A stretch of 64,000 nt of DNA from Leptospiraceae bacterium. GTDB lineage: Bacteria; Spirochaetota; Leptospiria; Leptospirales; Leptospiraceae. Positions 8,679 to 17,596 of this stretch are shown here, piece after piece; position 1 is the first letter of the stretch; each line of letters starts with the position of its first letter. The notes beneath the pieces were generated by a model, which was not told the DNA's origin, did no database searches, and worked only from the letters and a program-made list of their open reading frames with translations. The translations under genes were made by a program, and so were the position numbers. The stretch spans positions 418,656-482,655 of the forward strand of contig JACKPA010000002.1 in the NCBI GenBank assembly GCA_024233865.1, in the 5' to 3' direction.

Positions 8679-9293
8679 ATGGCATATAGTGATTTTAAAA
8701 TAGAAGAGATTAAAATAAGATTTAAAATTAAGATTATTGAAAAAAGTAACTTGATTACAAGTAAACCGGTTGTACCCAGTGATTGGTTGAAAGAAACTTT
8801 AAGACGCAATTCTCCTCTAGCTAGTGCAATTAATACGGAAAAAGCCAGGTCTGAATTTTTAATTGCTCCCATTTTATCAGAATTAAAAGAAATTTGCCCT
8901 TATATTAGTCTATTTTCAGGGACAGAATTTAATGTCGATCCCATTCAAGGGTTAAATGGAGTTTGTGATTTTTTAGTTAGCCAATCTAGAGAGCAATTAA
9001 GTATTGAAGCTCCTGTAGTTTTGTTGGTAGAAGCGAAAAAGGAAAATTTGAATTTAGCAACGCCCCAGTGCATAGCAGAAATGATAGCTGCTCAGATATT
9101 TAATCAAAACCAGGATAATAAAATTAAAAAAATCTATGGAGTTGTGACAACAGGAAGCGTGTGGAGGTTTTTATGTTTAGAAGGACAAACCACTACAATT
9201 GATTTAACTGAAATTTACATTAACCCCCTTGAAAATCTTTTAGGAATATTAACGACAATAGTTGAAGAAGATATATTAGAAAAAGGGGCTTAA
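8679..9293 (+). CDS. Small PD-(D/E)XK-fold protein (restriction-endonuclease-like)
   Basis: The 204-residue product carries the nuclease-fold core: FLIAPILSEL, then LNGVCDFLVS and, after a short strand, VLLVEAKKEN. This is the D...ExK arrangement typical of PD-(D/E)XK enzymes (D about residue 97, E-A-K about 118-120). Later strands contain IKKIYGVVTTGSVWRF, which resembles a conserved family of orphan restriction-like proteins widespread in cyanobacteria and other bacteria. Role unknown: it could be a stand-alone nuclease, and no methylase is adjacent. It is a single gene with its ATG after a weakly AT-rich leader. Confidence 0.7.
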   Translation: MAYSDFKIEEIKIRFKIKIIEKSNLITSKPVVPSDWLKETLRRNSPLASAINTEKARSEFLIAPILSELKEICPYISLFSGTEFNVDPIQGLNGVCDFLVSQSREQLSIEAPVVLLVEAKKENLNLATPQCIAEMIAAQIFNQNQDNKIKKIYGVVTTGSVWRFLCLEGQTTTIDLTEIYINPLENLLGILTTIVEEDILEKGA

Positions 9294-9408
9294 ACTTGGT
9301 TATAGGAACGGATTACAAATTTAATCACATATCAATACATTACTTTTGAAAATCCCCGATTAAACCGATATACTAATAAGAATCAAAAAAATAGGAAGCA
9401 TAAATATC

Positions 9409-10254
9409 ATGGCATATTTAATTATTATATTTTCTTTTTTGGCTGTATTTTTTGGAATATTGGCGAATCCAACCACTGTCACTACAGAGGAGCGAAATTT
9501 TATCGAAAGAACCAAATTGATTCGTTCGGTAGGCTTTCGAGATAGGGAGATTGACAGGCTGCATGCAATGATTGCTCGTGAAGTTAAAGAAATCAAAAGT
9601 TATAATGATAAAAAGTATATTTTTGAAACTGCAAGATATTACTACTATGAGCCGGAAGATGAAAAAAAGTATTTTTTTACGGATAAAGATGGAACATATT
9701 TAGAAATTGATCTTGGTTTTGGGACTACTTTTGCAGATTATCCTAATAGTTCGTTGTACAAAGTAAAAGCCTTTATTTATACCTCAGATGACGGACAAGC
9801 CCTAAAAAAGATAATCTTACAATACAAGAGAGCAAATGATATAAATGGTATTTATGTAAAAGAAGTTCGAAGGATAATTAATCCTTCTCCGAATTTTCCA
9901 GGTCCGCCGAAATTGGAAGGCGAAAAGGTCGATGGTTTGAGAAAAGTCCAAGAAGACTCTGTGGTAGATGCAGGAATTGATGCTGATGATAATAATGACA
10001 TCTCGATTGAATATTATACAAGCCATGATGAAAATGCTGTTTGGTCTGATGAGCCGGCAATTTTAAATACAACTCCAAAGTTAACCTACAAGTTAAATGA
10101 TCCGGAGAGATTGTTACCAATTGTAGTTCAGAGAGAAATTATGAATAAATACAAAAAAGAATTACATAGACTAAGAAACAAATTGGAACAAGAGAAAAAT
10201 AGCATAGAATTAAGTTTTAAAGCTTATACAAAAAAACTATTACCGGTTGACTAA
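9409..10254 (+). CDS. Exported protein of unknown function
   Basis: The 281-residue product starts with a signal peptide (AYLIIIFSFLAVFFGILANP) and then has no further membrane segment. A charged helix (about 28-60) is followed by a Tyr/Asp-rich beta region (KYFFTDKDGTYLEIDLGFGT) and a proline-containing linker, and the protein ends in a Lys/Glu-rich coiled segment (about 235-270). I do not recognise a family. The spacing to neighbours (115 bp before, 118 bp after) suggests its own promoter or a loose operon with the next exported protein. Confidence 0.6.
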   Translation: MAYLIIIFSFLAVFFGILANPTTVTTEERNFIERTKLIRSVGFRDREIDRLHAMIAREVKEIKSYNDKKYIFETARYYYYEPEDEKKYFFTDKDGTYLEIDLGFGTTFADYPNSSLYKVKAFIYTSDDGQALKKIILQYKRANDINGIYVKEVRRIINPSPNFPGPPKLEGEKVDGLRKVQEDSVVDAGIDADDNNDISIEYYTSHDENAVWSDEPAILNTTPKLTYKLNDPERLLPIVVQREIMNKYKKELHRLRNKLEQEKNSIELSFKAYTKKLLPVD

Positions 10255-10325
10255 ATTTAACTACAAAAATTTCTTAAATATTTACCTGTTAACGAGATAA
10301 GCAAACCGACAAATTGATCTTGGTA

Positions 10326-10372
10326 CAAAAGAATAGCTTGATATGGATAGGTAGAATTCTTTTAATGATGAT
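10326..10372 (+). repeat. Leader segment shared with a site at 39857-39904
   Basis: The bases just upstream of the gene at 10373 (CAAAAGAATAGCTT, then GGATAGGTAGAA, then TTTAATG.TGATA) recur in order, with roughly 80 percent identity by eye, at 39857-39904, where no intact gene follows. It may be a transcription or translation leader element carried with a lost paralogue, or a short dispersed repeat. Confidence 0.45.
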
Positions 10373-11539
10373 ATGAAAATATTTAGTCATCTTCTTTTGT
10401 TAACTTTGCTTTTGTTCGTTATGTCTTTGGGAGCTGATACCAAACCTGTTAGAATTTGGTTGAAGGTAATTTCACCTGTGGACGTAGAGGTTCTACTTGA
10501 TAACAAGCCTATCTTGAGGGTAGATAATTCTTCCGGTAAAAATAAAGCTTATCGTCTTATTAAAACAAACCTTGAAGCGAGTTTGGATTTTATAGGACGT
10601 GGTTTTTCTTTTAAACGAACGATAAGAGACTTTTTTCCTAAGCAGAGAGAAGATGATAAGTCAAGATTCAAGACCATTGATATTACCATACGAATTGGCA
10701 CTGATAAACAAGCCGACCTCATTTTGAACGAATCTCAGGTTGCACCTGCTAGTGAGAATTTGGGAAAAGAAGAGTTAGAAAAAAAGTCGGAAAAAACTAA
10801 GCAAGAATCAAGTTTCATTACACTTGATAAACTAAAAGCGATCCACAATGCCCAAAAGAAAGCTTGGGAAGAAAAGGATTACAGAAAAGTAGCAAAACTT
10901 GGCATAGATTCCACTAATGCAATGAAAGGTATAGAAGAGCCGGATGGAGTTACACTCAATGAAAAACAAAAACTCATGCTTGACATTACTTTTTTTATCA
11001 TTATGGCTGGTTCCGAAATGATAGATGAGAAAAAATTTGAAGAATTGAAAACCAGAGAACACTCACATCCTTTTGAAACATTTTTATCATCGATGATTTT
11101 ACTCTTAAAAAATGATCATGAATCGTTTTTAAGTTTTTCTATGAATGCTTTAAATTTGGCAATTGCTGTAGAAGATAAAAAAGAAAAAATAATATTATCC
11201 CAAGTAACTCCCTACTTTTTCCATCAGCTTTTAGAGCGTGTAGAGGATAAAATCTATGTTTATACAATCTTGTGGTTATTGTACAAGACTACAGATTCTA
11301 AGGAAACAGAAGGGGTTGTTTCCAAACTAAATAACACAGTAGATATTGATGGAGCGATCTCCAAAATAACAAATCCCAAACCAAGATTAATGTACATAAT
11401 AGGAGCTTACTATTCTGGAATCAAAAACAGGGAGCTATCAGGTAAATATTTGGATATGGCATATCAATCGGAAAGTTCTTGGCTGGAAAAAGCCAAATCA
11501 GACAAGGATTATGAGTTTTATTTTAAAGATAAAAAATAA
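10373..11539 (+). CDS. Exported, mostly helical protein of unknown function
   Basis: The 388-residue product has a clear signal peptide (HLLLLTLLLFVMSLGADT). Residues about 25-115 look like a beta-rich sensor or carbohydrate-type domain (VRIWLKVISPVDVEVLLDN). A Lys/Glu linker follows (about 128-145), then about 240 helical residues with TPR-like pacing (AQKKAWEEKDYRKVAKLGID). Such exported helical-repeat proteins usually mediate protein contacts in the periplasm. No catalytic motif is visible. The leader repeat at 10326 precedes it directly. Confidence 0.6.
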   Translation: MKIFSHLLLLTLLLFVMSLGADTKPVRIWLKVISPVDVEVLLDNKPILRVDNSSGKNKAYRLIKTNLEASLDFIGRGFSFKRTIRDFFPKQREDDKSRFKTIDITIRIGTDKQADLILNESQVAPASENLGKEELEKKSEKTKQESSFITLDKLKAIHNAQKKAWEEKDYRKVAKLGIDSTNAMKGIEEPDGVTLNEKQKLMLDITFFIIMAGSEMIDEKKFEELKTREHSHPFETFLSSMILLLKNDHESFLSFSMNALNLAIAVEDKKEKIILSQVTPYFFHQLLERVEDKIYVYTILWLLYKTTDSKETEGVVSKLNNTVDIDGAISKITNPKPRLMYIIGAYYSGIKNRELSGKYLDMAYQSESSWLEKAKSDKDYEFYFKDKK

Positions 11540-11624
11540 TATAAAATACAAAAATGTTTTAAACCTAAAAATAAACGAATTTACAATTTTTTAAAAGATT
11601 ATAATTTAAACCAAGGAGAGCCTA

Positions 11625-14030
11625 TTGATAAGTTTAGACCGGTATATTTCTTTGGTTGTTGAGTCAATTTCAAAATTCAAGCAATTTCCTCCCAATGAAC
11701 AACAAACAAAATGTATTTTATATCCTACCCACAATCCACTTATGATTGTGGCTGGTCCGGGAACAGGAAAGACTACCGTTTTGGTTTTGAAGGCATTGAA
11801 ACTGGTTTTTGTTAACGGTATTTTGCCCGAACAGATTATACTAACCACTTTTACAAAAAAGGCAGCCGAGGAAATAAGGGCAAGACTGATCGAGTGGGGC
11901 ATTACTATTCAAGATTACTTAAAAAAGAACCCCGATTTTGAAAAACATCTGGAATCCATAGATATCAATCGGTTTGTTACCGGAACTTTGGATAGTATTT
12001 GTGAAGACATTTTAACAACCTACAGAGACCCTGGTGATCCTGCTACTGTTTTGGTAGAAGGTTTTGTAGGTAACGCATTTTTAATGCGGAAAGGATTATT
12101 TGCCAAAGGAATACACAAAAATCAAGAAGTGGCAAAATATCTTGCAAAATTTACCTTTGACGGAAGACCTCCGGGAAATTTTGCGGAAAGACTTAAAATT
12201 TCCCGAACCATTATGGACCGCTTTATCCATGATCACGTAGATTTAGAAGCTTATGCTTCCCACAATGATTTCCAAGAGGCAAGAAACACTTTGGTGGGAG
12301 CTGCCAAATTGTATTGGAAATTTATGGAATCCAGCAATAGAATGGACTTTGCACAGTTGGAAAATACTTTTTACGAAAGGTTGAAACAAGGACGGTTATC
12401 CAGATTTACAACTGATGTGAAAGCAATTTTGGTTGATGAATACCAGGACACAAATCCTCTTCAAGAAAGCATTTATTTTGAAATTATAAAACAAACAGAA
12501 GCAGCCTTTACAATCGTTGGCGATGATGACCAATCTCTGTATCGCTTTCGGGGTGCAACGGTAGAACTCTTTCGAGATTTTTCCAAGAGATTTTTATCTT
12601 CTATTCCAGGTAATCAAAAGCCCCACGTAGAATATTTGGTGAATAACTACAGGTCTACACCGGAAGTTGTCCGGTTTTTTAATACTTTTATCACTAATGA
12701 TCCGAGTTTTCTACCTGCTCGTGTGCAACCGCCAAAACCTTCCATAGTTCCTCAGCTAAGATCAAATGGCTTTCCGATTTTAGGCTTATTTCGACCGAAT
12801 GTAGAGCAGCTTCAAGAGGATTTGGTTCGATTTCTAATGGACGTTTTTCGTGGAAAGGGCAGGGAAATCGAGATAAACGGACAAAGATTAAACCTGATTG
12901 CGAGTTCGGGCGGTGGAAATTTCGGGGACTGTGTTTTTTTATCCAGAACCGTGAATGAGTTTAAAGGGAGTTTTGGTAACCAGCCTCCGAGCCCAAGACT
13001 ACCGTTTTTATTACGAAAAGGACTTGCCAACCAAAATGTTCTGGTTTTTAATCCAAGAGGGCGAGCGCTTCGGGATACTTATGTTATTCAAAAGTTACTT
13101 GGAATCATTTTGGAATGTATTGATCCACCTGATACGGATAACCCTTATGGAATCCAGCAAACCTACCTTACCAATCAAAACTTTTTGTACAGTGATTCTC
13201 GAAAATATTTTGCAACATGGAGAGAAGTCGCCAGAAAGTTTGTGGAGTCTAATCCGATTCCCAACAAACCGCATACTCTAAAGAAGTTTATAGAGTCTTG
13301 GCAAAGAAGAAAGCCTCAAACCAAAGGAACCAAATGGCCCGAAGAATGGCCCTTGCTCGAACTTTGTTTTAAGGTTATCTGCTGGATACCTGAGTTAAGA
13401 GATGACCCGGAAGGACAAGTTTATCTTGAAGCTATCACAAGGTGTATATCCCAGGCTGCGACTTTTTCTCCTTACCGTTCCACTATAGTCATGGGAGAAT
13501 ACGGCACCAAAAGTATCCACAGGGCTTTTTTGGATATTTTTTCCCAAATTGCCGAAGGAAACGTGGAAATAGATGAAGAAATAATGCCTCATGTTCCCAG
13601 AGATCGAATGCAGTTTATGACCATACACCAGTCCAAAGGTTTGGAATTTCCATTGGTAATTGTAGACGTGAGTTCCGATTACAAAAACGATCATCCCAAA
13701 AACAGGTTTTCTCGATTTCCGGACTCTCCATCCAATACACAGATTTTAGAAGATGATCTGGCTCCTTTCTCTGCCGTTGGAAACCTGCGACAACTTCGCC
13801 CTGCTCTAGATAGAACTTATGAAGACTTGATTCGATTATACTATGTCGCCTATAGTCGACCTCAATCTGTTTTGTTGCTGGTTGGTTTGGACCCATGTTT
13901 GCAGTATTCTACTACAATCAAACATATTGCAACTTTTTGGAAAGCCAATGGTAATTGGGCATGGCAATCACCCTACCAAGGAGATAGACCTCCGGCTTTG
14001 GCAAATAATATCCCATTAAAATTGATATAG
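11625..14030 (+). CDS. UvrD/Rep-family superfamily 1 DNA helicase
   Basis: The 801-residue product starts at TTG 11625, with AAGGAG upstream. All SF1A motifs are present: Q-type NEQQ, Walker A AGPGTGKT (43-50), motif Ia ILTTFTKKAAEEIRAR, motif II ILVDEYQDTNPLQE (about 266), motif III IVGDDDQSLYRFRGA (about 295), motif IV region LVNNYRSTPEVV, motif V MTIHQSKGLEFPLVI (about 663) and motif VI IRLYYVAYSRPQ (about 735). It should be an ATP-driven 3'-5' DNA translocase. The next gene starts 3 bases after the stop and encodes an Fe-S RecB-type nuclease, so the two probably form a helicase-nuclease complex resembling AddAB or defence pairs. Base composition looks less AT-rich than that of neighbours, hinting at transfer. 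Confidence 0.9.
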   Translation: MISLDRYISLVVESISKFKQFPPNEQQTKCILYPTHNPLMIVAGPGTGKTTVLVLKALKLVFVNGILPEQIILTTFTKKAAEEIRARLIEWGITIQDYLKKNPDFEKHLESIDINRFVTGTLDSICEDILTTYRDPGDPATVLVEGFVGNAFLMRKGLFAKGIHKNQEVAKYLAKFTFDGRPPGNFAERLKISRTIMDRFIHDHVDLEAYASHNDFQEARNTLVGAAKLYWKFMESSNRMDFAQLENTFYERLKQGRLSRFTTDVKAILVDEYQDTNPLQESIYFEIIKQTEAAFTIVGDDDQSLYRFRGATVELFRDFSKRFLSSIPGNQKPHVEYLVNNYRSTPEVVRFFNTFITNDPSFLPARVQPPKPSIVPQLRSNGFPILGLFRPNVEQLQEDLVRFLMDVFRGKGREIEINGQRLNLIASSGGGNFGDCVFLSRTVNEFKGSFGNQPPSPRLPFLLRKGLANQNVLVFNPRGRALRDTYVIQKLLGIILECIDPPDTDNPYGIQQTYLTNQNFLYSDSRKYFATWREVARKFVESNPIPNKPHTLKKFIESWQRRKPQTKGTKWPEEWPLLELCFKVICWIPELRDDPEGQVYLEAITRCISQAATFSPYRSTIVMGEYGTKSIHRAFLDIFSQIAEGNVEIDEEIMPHVPRDRMQFMTIHQSKGLEFPLVIVDVSSDYKNDHPKNRFSRFPDSPSNTQILEDDLAPFSAVGNLRQLRPALDRTYEDLIRLYYVAYSRPQSVLLLVGLDPCLQYSTTIKHIATFWKANGNWAWQSPYQGDRPPALANNIPLKLI

Positions 14031-14032
14031 CT

Positions 14033-15196
14033 ATGGCACTTGGAATAAAAAGAGAAAACGAGATCATTCCCAAATACAGCCTAACCGGCGATTTAATTTC
14101 CTTTTTGCGATGCGGCTTGCAATACAGGTACCATAATGGAAGCTCTCTACCTCCCTCAAGACCGGTACAGCTTTGGTTTGGAGAGTTCATTCATGGAGTG
14201 ATGGAAAGTGCTTATCGTATATGGCGACACAACCCAATTCCATTCCCTTGGCCTGTTACTCCTACCCAATATAGAGCCGCCCCACCTCCAGATAGGCTAC
14301 CTCATGATATTGGAACCATTGGTGAAATTGTAGAAGCAACACTTAGTGCACAAGGGAAAAACCCGAGGAGTGCTGCTTTAAGAAATTCAGCATACAAAAG
14401 AGCCGACAAAGCCGTCAACGAACTGGGAAAACACCTTTTTCCACTGATTGAGTCAGCCGAAGAACGTGTGATTGGAACTCGCGATATCCCCCATAATGGA
14501 AAGCTTACAAGCCGATCCAGGTTTTATGAATTACATGGTATCATTGATGTTTTAACCAATGTACAACTTACCGGAGTGGAATCTTCCAATGTAATTCGGA
14601 AAGCCGTACAAGATGTATGCTCTACAACGGGAGATTATGAAGTGATTGTAGATTATAAAGGAACAAGACGACCGGCAATAAATGATCCCTATTGGCAACA
14701 AGGCGAATGGCAGGTACAAACCTACTCTTGGTTACGAACAAGACAGCCCGGTTCCAAAAATATCATTGCGGGGGTATTGATCTATATCAACGAACTAGCT
14801 CCCGGGGATAGTGATATTCAAAAAATGCAAAAAGAAAGACAAGAAAATAAAACCGATGTTATACCAGAAAATGGCAGCTTGGATTTTTATAAACTCAACG
14901 CATGGAGAAAGGGAAATGCAGTTCCTGATTTTTCCGTTGATTTTTTGTTCAAACGAGCAATTCGCGTAATTCCTGTAAGTCGGGAGAGCCAGATAAATGC
15001 AACAAAGGAATTTGACAAAGTTGTTTTGGAAATTGAAAAATGCGTTTCAGCCGAAAGGAATGCCGGTACTATCATTAACCACTGGAATCCGGGCGGTGAT
15101 GAGGAAACTTGTGTAGCTTGCGATTTTCGTTATTTTTGTCCGAGTCCGGCACCTAGAAATCGAGACTATCATGTTTTAGCGCCTTCGGCACCATAA
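14033..15196 (+). CDS. RecB-family PD-(D/E)XK nuclease with a predicted 4Fe-4S cluster (AddB/Cas4/Dna2-like)
   Basis: The 387-residue product shows the RecB nuclease series: the H motif FGEFIHGVMESAY (about 47-59), ELHGIIDVL (about 165), VDYKGTRRP (about 205) and WQVQTYSWL (QxxxY motif). Cys27 (FLRCGLQYR) and a C-terminal CVACDFRYFC (CX2CX5C) give the four-cysteine pattern that holds an iron-sulfur cluster in AddB, Dna2 and Cas4-type nucleases. Partner: the UvrD-like helicase 2 bp upstream. Downstream, a coiled-coil membrane protein starts 16 bp later. The pair likely processes DNA ends, either in repair (an AddAB-like role) or as part of a defence operon. There is no CRISPR array nearby, so a Cas4 role is unsupported. 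Confidence 0.87.
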   Translation: MALGIKRENEIIPKYSLTGDLISFLRCGLQYRYHNGSSLPPSRPVQLWFGEFIHGVMESAYRIWRHNPIPFPWPVTPTQYRAAPPPDRLPHDIGTIGEIVEATLSAQGKNPRSAALRNSAYKRADKAVNELGKHLFPLIESAEERVIGTRDIPHNGKLTSRSRFYELHGIIDVLTNVQLTGVESSNVIRKAVQDVCSTTGDYEVIVDYKGTRRPAINDPYWQQGEWQVQTYSWLRTRQPGSKNIIAGVLIYINELAPGDSDIQKMQKERQENKTDVIPENGSLDFYKLNAWRKGNAVPDFSVDFLFKRAIRVIPVSRESQINATKEFDKVVLEIEKCVSAERNAGTIINHWNPGGDEETCVACDFRYFCPSPAPRNRDYHVLAPSAP

Positions 15197-15212
15197 AATG
15201 TTGGTTGCTTGA

Positions 15213-16610
15213 ATGGAGAAACAAAAGTTGGAAGAACCTATCTTTAATATAAAGAAAATCAAGGACCAATTAGGAAGTAAAATTTCATTTGATGTTGGTA
15301 ATTCTTTTATAGATGGCTTTTTAGAACACATTTTTACTCCGATTATTCGCAGGATACTATTTGCCATATACAAACAAGAATATCAGATTTTAGAAAAAGC
15401 GGAAACATCTCAAAAGTTATCCGAGGAATTTAAAAAACTCATATTTAAACATTCTAATCTAAAAGATAAAATATACGAAATTATTGAATCTTTGCTTCGT
15501 TTTGACAACTATGGAAATCGTTTCATACAACAATACATACTATCTGAATTATCTTTTTATCTTACTGATACTCCTAAAACTAGTGAGATCAACCAAGAGT
15601 ATTTTGATTCTAAGGAGTTTCAATATTTGGTAGAAACCCATTTTGCATTGTCTTTGCAAATTGTGAAATCGATTCTTGCATTGGAGGAGCATTTTACAAA
15701 CTCAGCAGAATCCTTGTCCAAAATCCTTATCAGTGATAGCTTAAAAAAAGGAGAATTGTACGAAACTTATATCAAAAATAAATTTTCTCTATTGCAGGAA
15801 AACCTGGAAGATAAGTTAGGAACTTTGATTCGGAAAAAAGAAAAAGAGCTCTTAGATTTGGTAAATGAATCCAAAGACGTATTAGATTCTACTAAAAGGG
15901 AAAGTGATATTTTTTTACAGCGATCAGAAAATTATTTCTCAGAAAAAGAAATGGAATTCAAACAGTGGTATGCTAAATTCAAGCAGGAACTTTTTAACAT
16001 ACAAAAGGAAACCGAAATAACCTTCATTCGATTGAAAGAAGAAAACCAAGGTTATAAAGATGAATTGGAAAAATTAAAAAAGAGCAACAGCAAAATTACT
16101 ATAAGATACTATAGAAAAAGAGAACTAAGAAACAAAAAAAAAGAGTTAAAAAAACTACGCACAGAATATGAAAAAAATTGGAATGATATTGATAAAAAAC
16201 AAAAAAAAATTAAAGAAGATACACTCAAGCTAACAAATATAGCGTTGACACACAATACAAGAAATAATAGGGTAATGCAATTTTTTAAATTTGTAGCTTT
16301 TTTATCTATCTTAACAATAATAATATCGTTTGACGAATTGGGAAATTACTTAATAGACCTGTTTCCAATTTTAAATAGTTACTTTAATTACTTCACATCT
16401 TTTATTATGATACTTTTAATTTCCATTATATATTGGCTAAATGAAGTATCTGCTAAAATTCATACGGAACGAAATATTGATGATCTAAAAGTAAGCAGGT
16501 TGAATGACGAATATGATTATTTGGAAAACGAAAAGGAGAAATTAGATAAAACATACAAATACTATCAAGAGATTTTGGAAAGCTCCATTAACAAATCATC
16601 TAAGTTTTGA
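15213..16610 (+). CDS. Long coiled-coil protein with two C-terminal membrane helices, third gene of the helicase-nuclease operon
   Basis: The 465-residue product has a helical N-terminal domain (about 1-200). A long Lys/Glu-rich coiled coil follows (about 200-350; for example LGTLIRKKEKELLDLVNESK), then two close hydrophobic helices (about 355-372 and 388-410), and a second short coiled coil to the end. No enzymatic motif is visible. It starts 16 bp after the nuclease gene on the same strand, so co-transcription is likely. A membrane-anchored coiled coil next to a helicase-nuclease pair recalls effector or sensor components of anti-phage systems. That is inference from context only. It overlaps the convergent gene at 16600 by 11 bp. 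Confidence 0.72.
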   Translation: MEKQKLEEPIFNIKKIKDQLGSKISFDVGNSFIDGFLEHIFTPIIRRILFAIYKQEYQILEKAETSQKLSEEFKKLIFKHSNLKDKIYEIIESLLRFDNYGNRFIQQYILSELSFYLTDTPKTSEINQEYFDSKEFQYLVETHFALSLQIVKSILALEEHFTNSAESLSKILISDSLKKGELYETYIKNKFSLLQENLEDKLGTLIRKKEKELLDLVNESKDVLDSTKRESDIFLQRSENYFSEKEMEFKQWYAKFKQELFNIQKETEITFIRLKEENQGYKDELEKLKKSNSKITIRYYRKRELRNKKKELKKLRTEYEKNWNDIDKKQKKIKEDTLKLTNIALTHNTRNNRVMQFFKFVAFLSILTIIISFDELGNYLIDLFPILNSYFNYFTSFIMILLISIIYWLNEVSAKIHTERNIDDLKVSRLNDEYDYLENEKEKLDKTYKYYQEILESSINKSSKF

Positions 16611-17550
16611 TTTTTGGTTTTAAAATCTTTTCTTTCAGGAAGTCATTTGTGAGAATGTTGTACACGATGTCTTTCTCATTTTCATCCAGAAAAATTCCAC
16701 GACTATGCAGAATGGAAACAATTTCTCTTATATTTGAATAGTCTCTAATCTCTTCGATAATAGCTGCAATACGCTTTTTATTTCGATCTTGACTCAGAAG
16801 AGTTTTTTCTTTTGCCAAGTCAAAATTTTTATTGATCTTGTCTACAATGTAGGTGACTTTGTCGATCAAGTCTATATCTTCTTTGTACCTTTGAAAAAAC
16901 TTCTTATATTTTTCAGATGCTCTTTCATTGTTTTTGAATAAGAATATGATATAGCTGTAGAGATCAGGGTTTTTAAAAAAGTATTGCTTGATATGCTTTT
17001 CTTCTAATTGGTTGAAAATTTCTATAAAAAACTCAGCAGCGTGGTCTTTTCTGTCTGATTCAATTAGAAAAGTTTCTAGTAGATCAATGTCTAAGTTTGC
17101 GATCAAATATATTGTCAAGGTTGGATCTGATTGGATAACGGGAGAATGTAGCAACAAATCAAGTGCCTTTTCTGGCGTTATGTAAAGCATTACATTGTTA
17201 AAATATTGATCGGGGTCACTGTCTGACATAACCCATTGACCATATCCGTAATAAACAAACTTCAACAAGAGTTGATTATCAAAAGATTTGTGGTTGTAAA
17301 ACACTTTGATGTGATCGTCTTCTTTAAAAATCCATAAATAATAAACGATTTTCCCCGTAAAATTCAGGTCATCTAATTTTGAATTTAGAATGATGTCAAA
17401 CTCTTCTAAAGTTAGCTCAAGCAGAATATTACGGATTGTATTAATTTGAATATCTGCATGTCCTAAGAGGTTTATAGCTTCTGCTATGCTATTCCTTCTC
17501 GAAAATTGACTTTTGATAGTTTCATTTGACTTTGTTAATACATTTATCAT
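16600..17550 (-). CDS. Helical protein of unknown function upstream of or beside flagellar genes
   Basis: The 316-residue product is rich in Ile, Leu, Asp and Lys, has no signal peptide or membrane segment, and has a repeated two-helix pacing (LLGHADIQINTIRNILLELT; FLIESDRKDHAAEFFIEIFN; SYIIFLFKNNERASEKYKKF). This suggests a HEAT/TPR-like superhelix. I do not recognise the family. It starts 46 bp after the stop of the flagellar rod-type gene at 17597 on the same strand, so it could be the distal gene of that transcript. Its stop overlaps the end of the coiled-coil gene coming from the other side. Confidence 0.65.
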   Translation of the reverse strand: MINVLTKSNETIKSQFSRRNSIAEAINLLGHADIQINTIRNILLELTLEEFDIILNSKLDDLNFTGKIVYYLWIFKEDDHIKVFYNHKSFDNQLLLKFVYYGYGQWVMSDSDPDQYFNNVMLYITPEKALDLLLHSPVIQSDPTLTIYLIANLDIDLLETFLIESDRKDHAAEFFIEIFNQLEEKHIKQYFFKNPDLYSYIIFLFKNNERASEKYKKFFQRYKEDIDLIDKVTYIVDKINKNFDLAKEKTLLSQDRNKKRIAAIIEEIRDYSNIREIVSILHSRGIFLDENEKDIVYNILTNDFLKEKILKPKIKT

Positions 17551-17596
17551 TTTTTTCGCTTTTGAATAAAAAGGAGTACCTTTTCCTTAAATTGAA

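Noticed and set aside
14033..15196. Nuclease as CRISPR-associated Cas4
   Set aside because: No CRISPR array or other cas genes are present. The helicase pairing and length fit an AddB/Dna2-like nuclease better.
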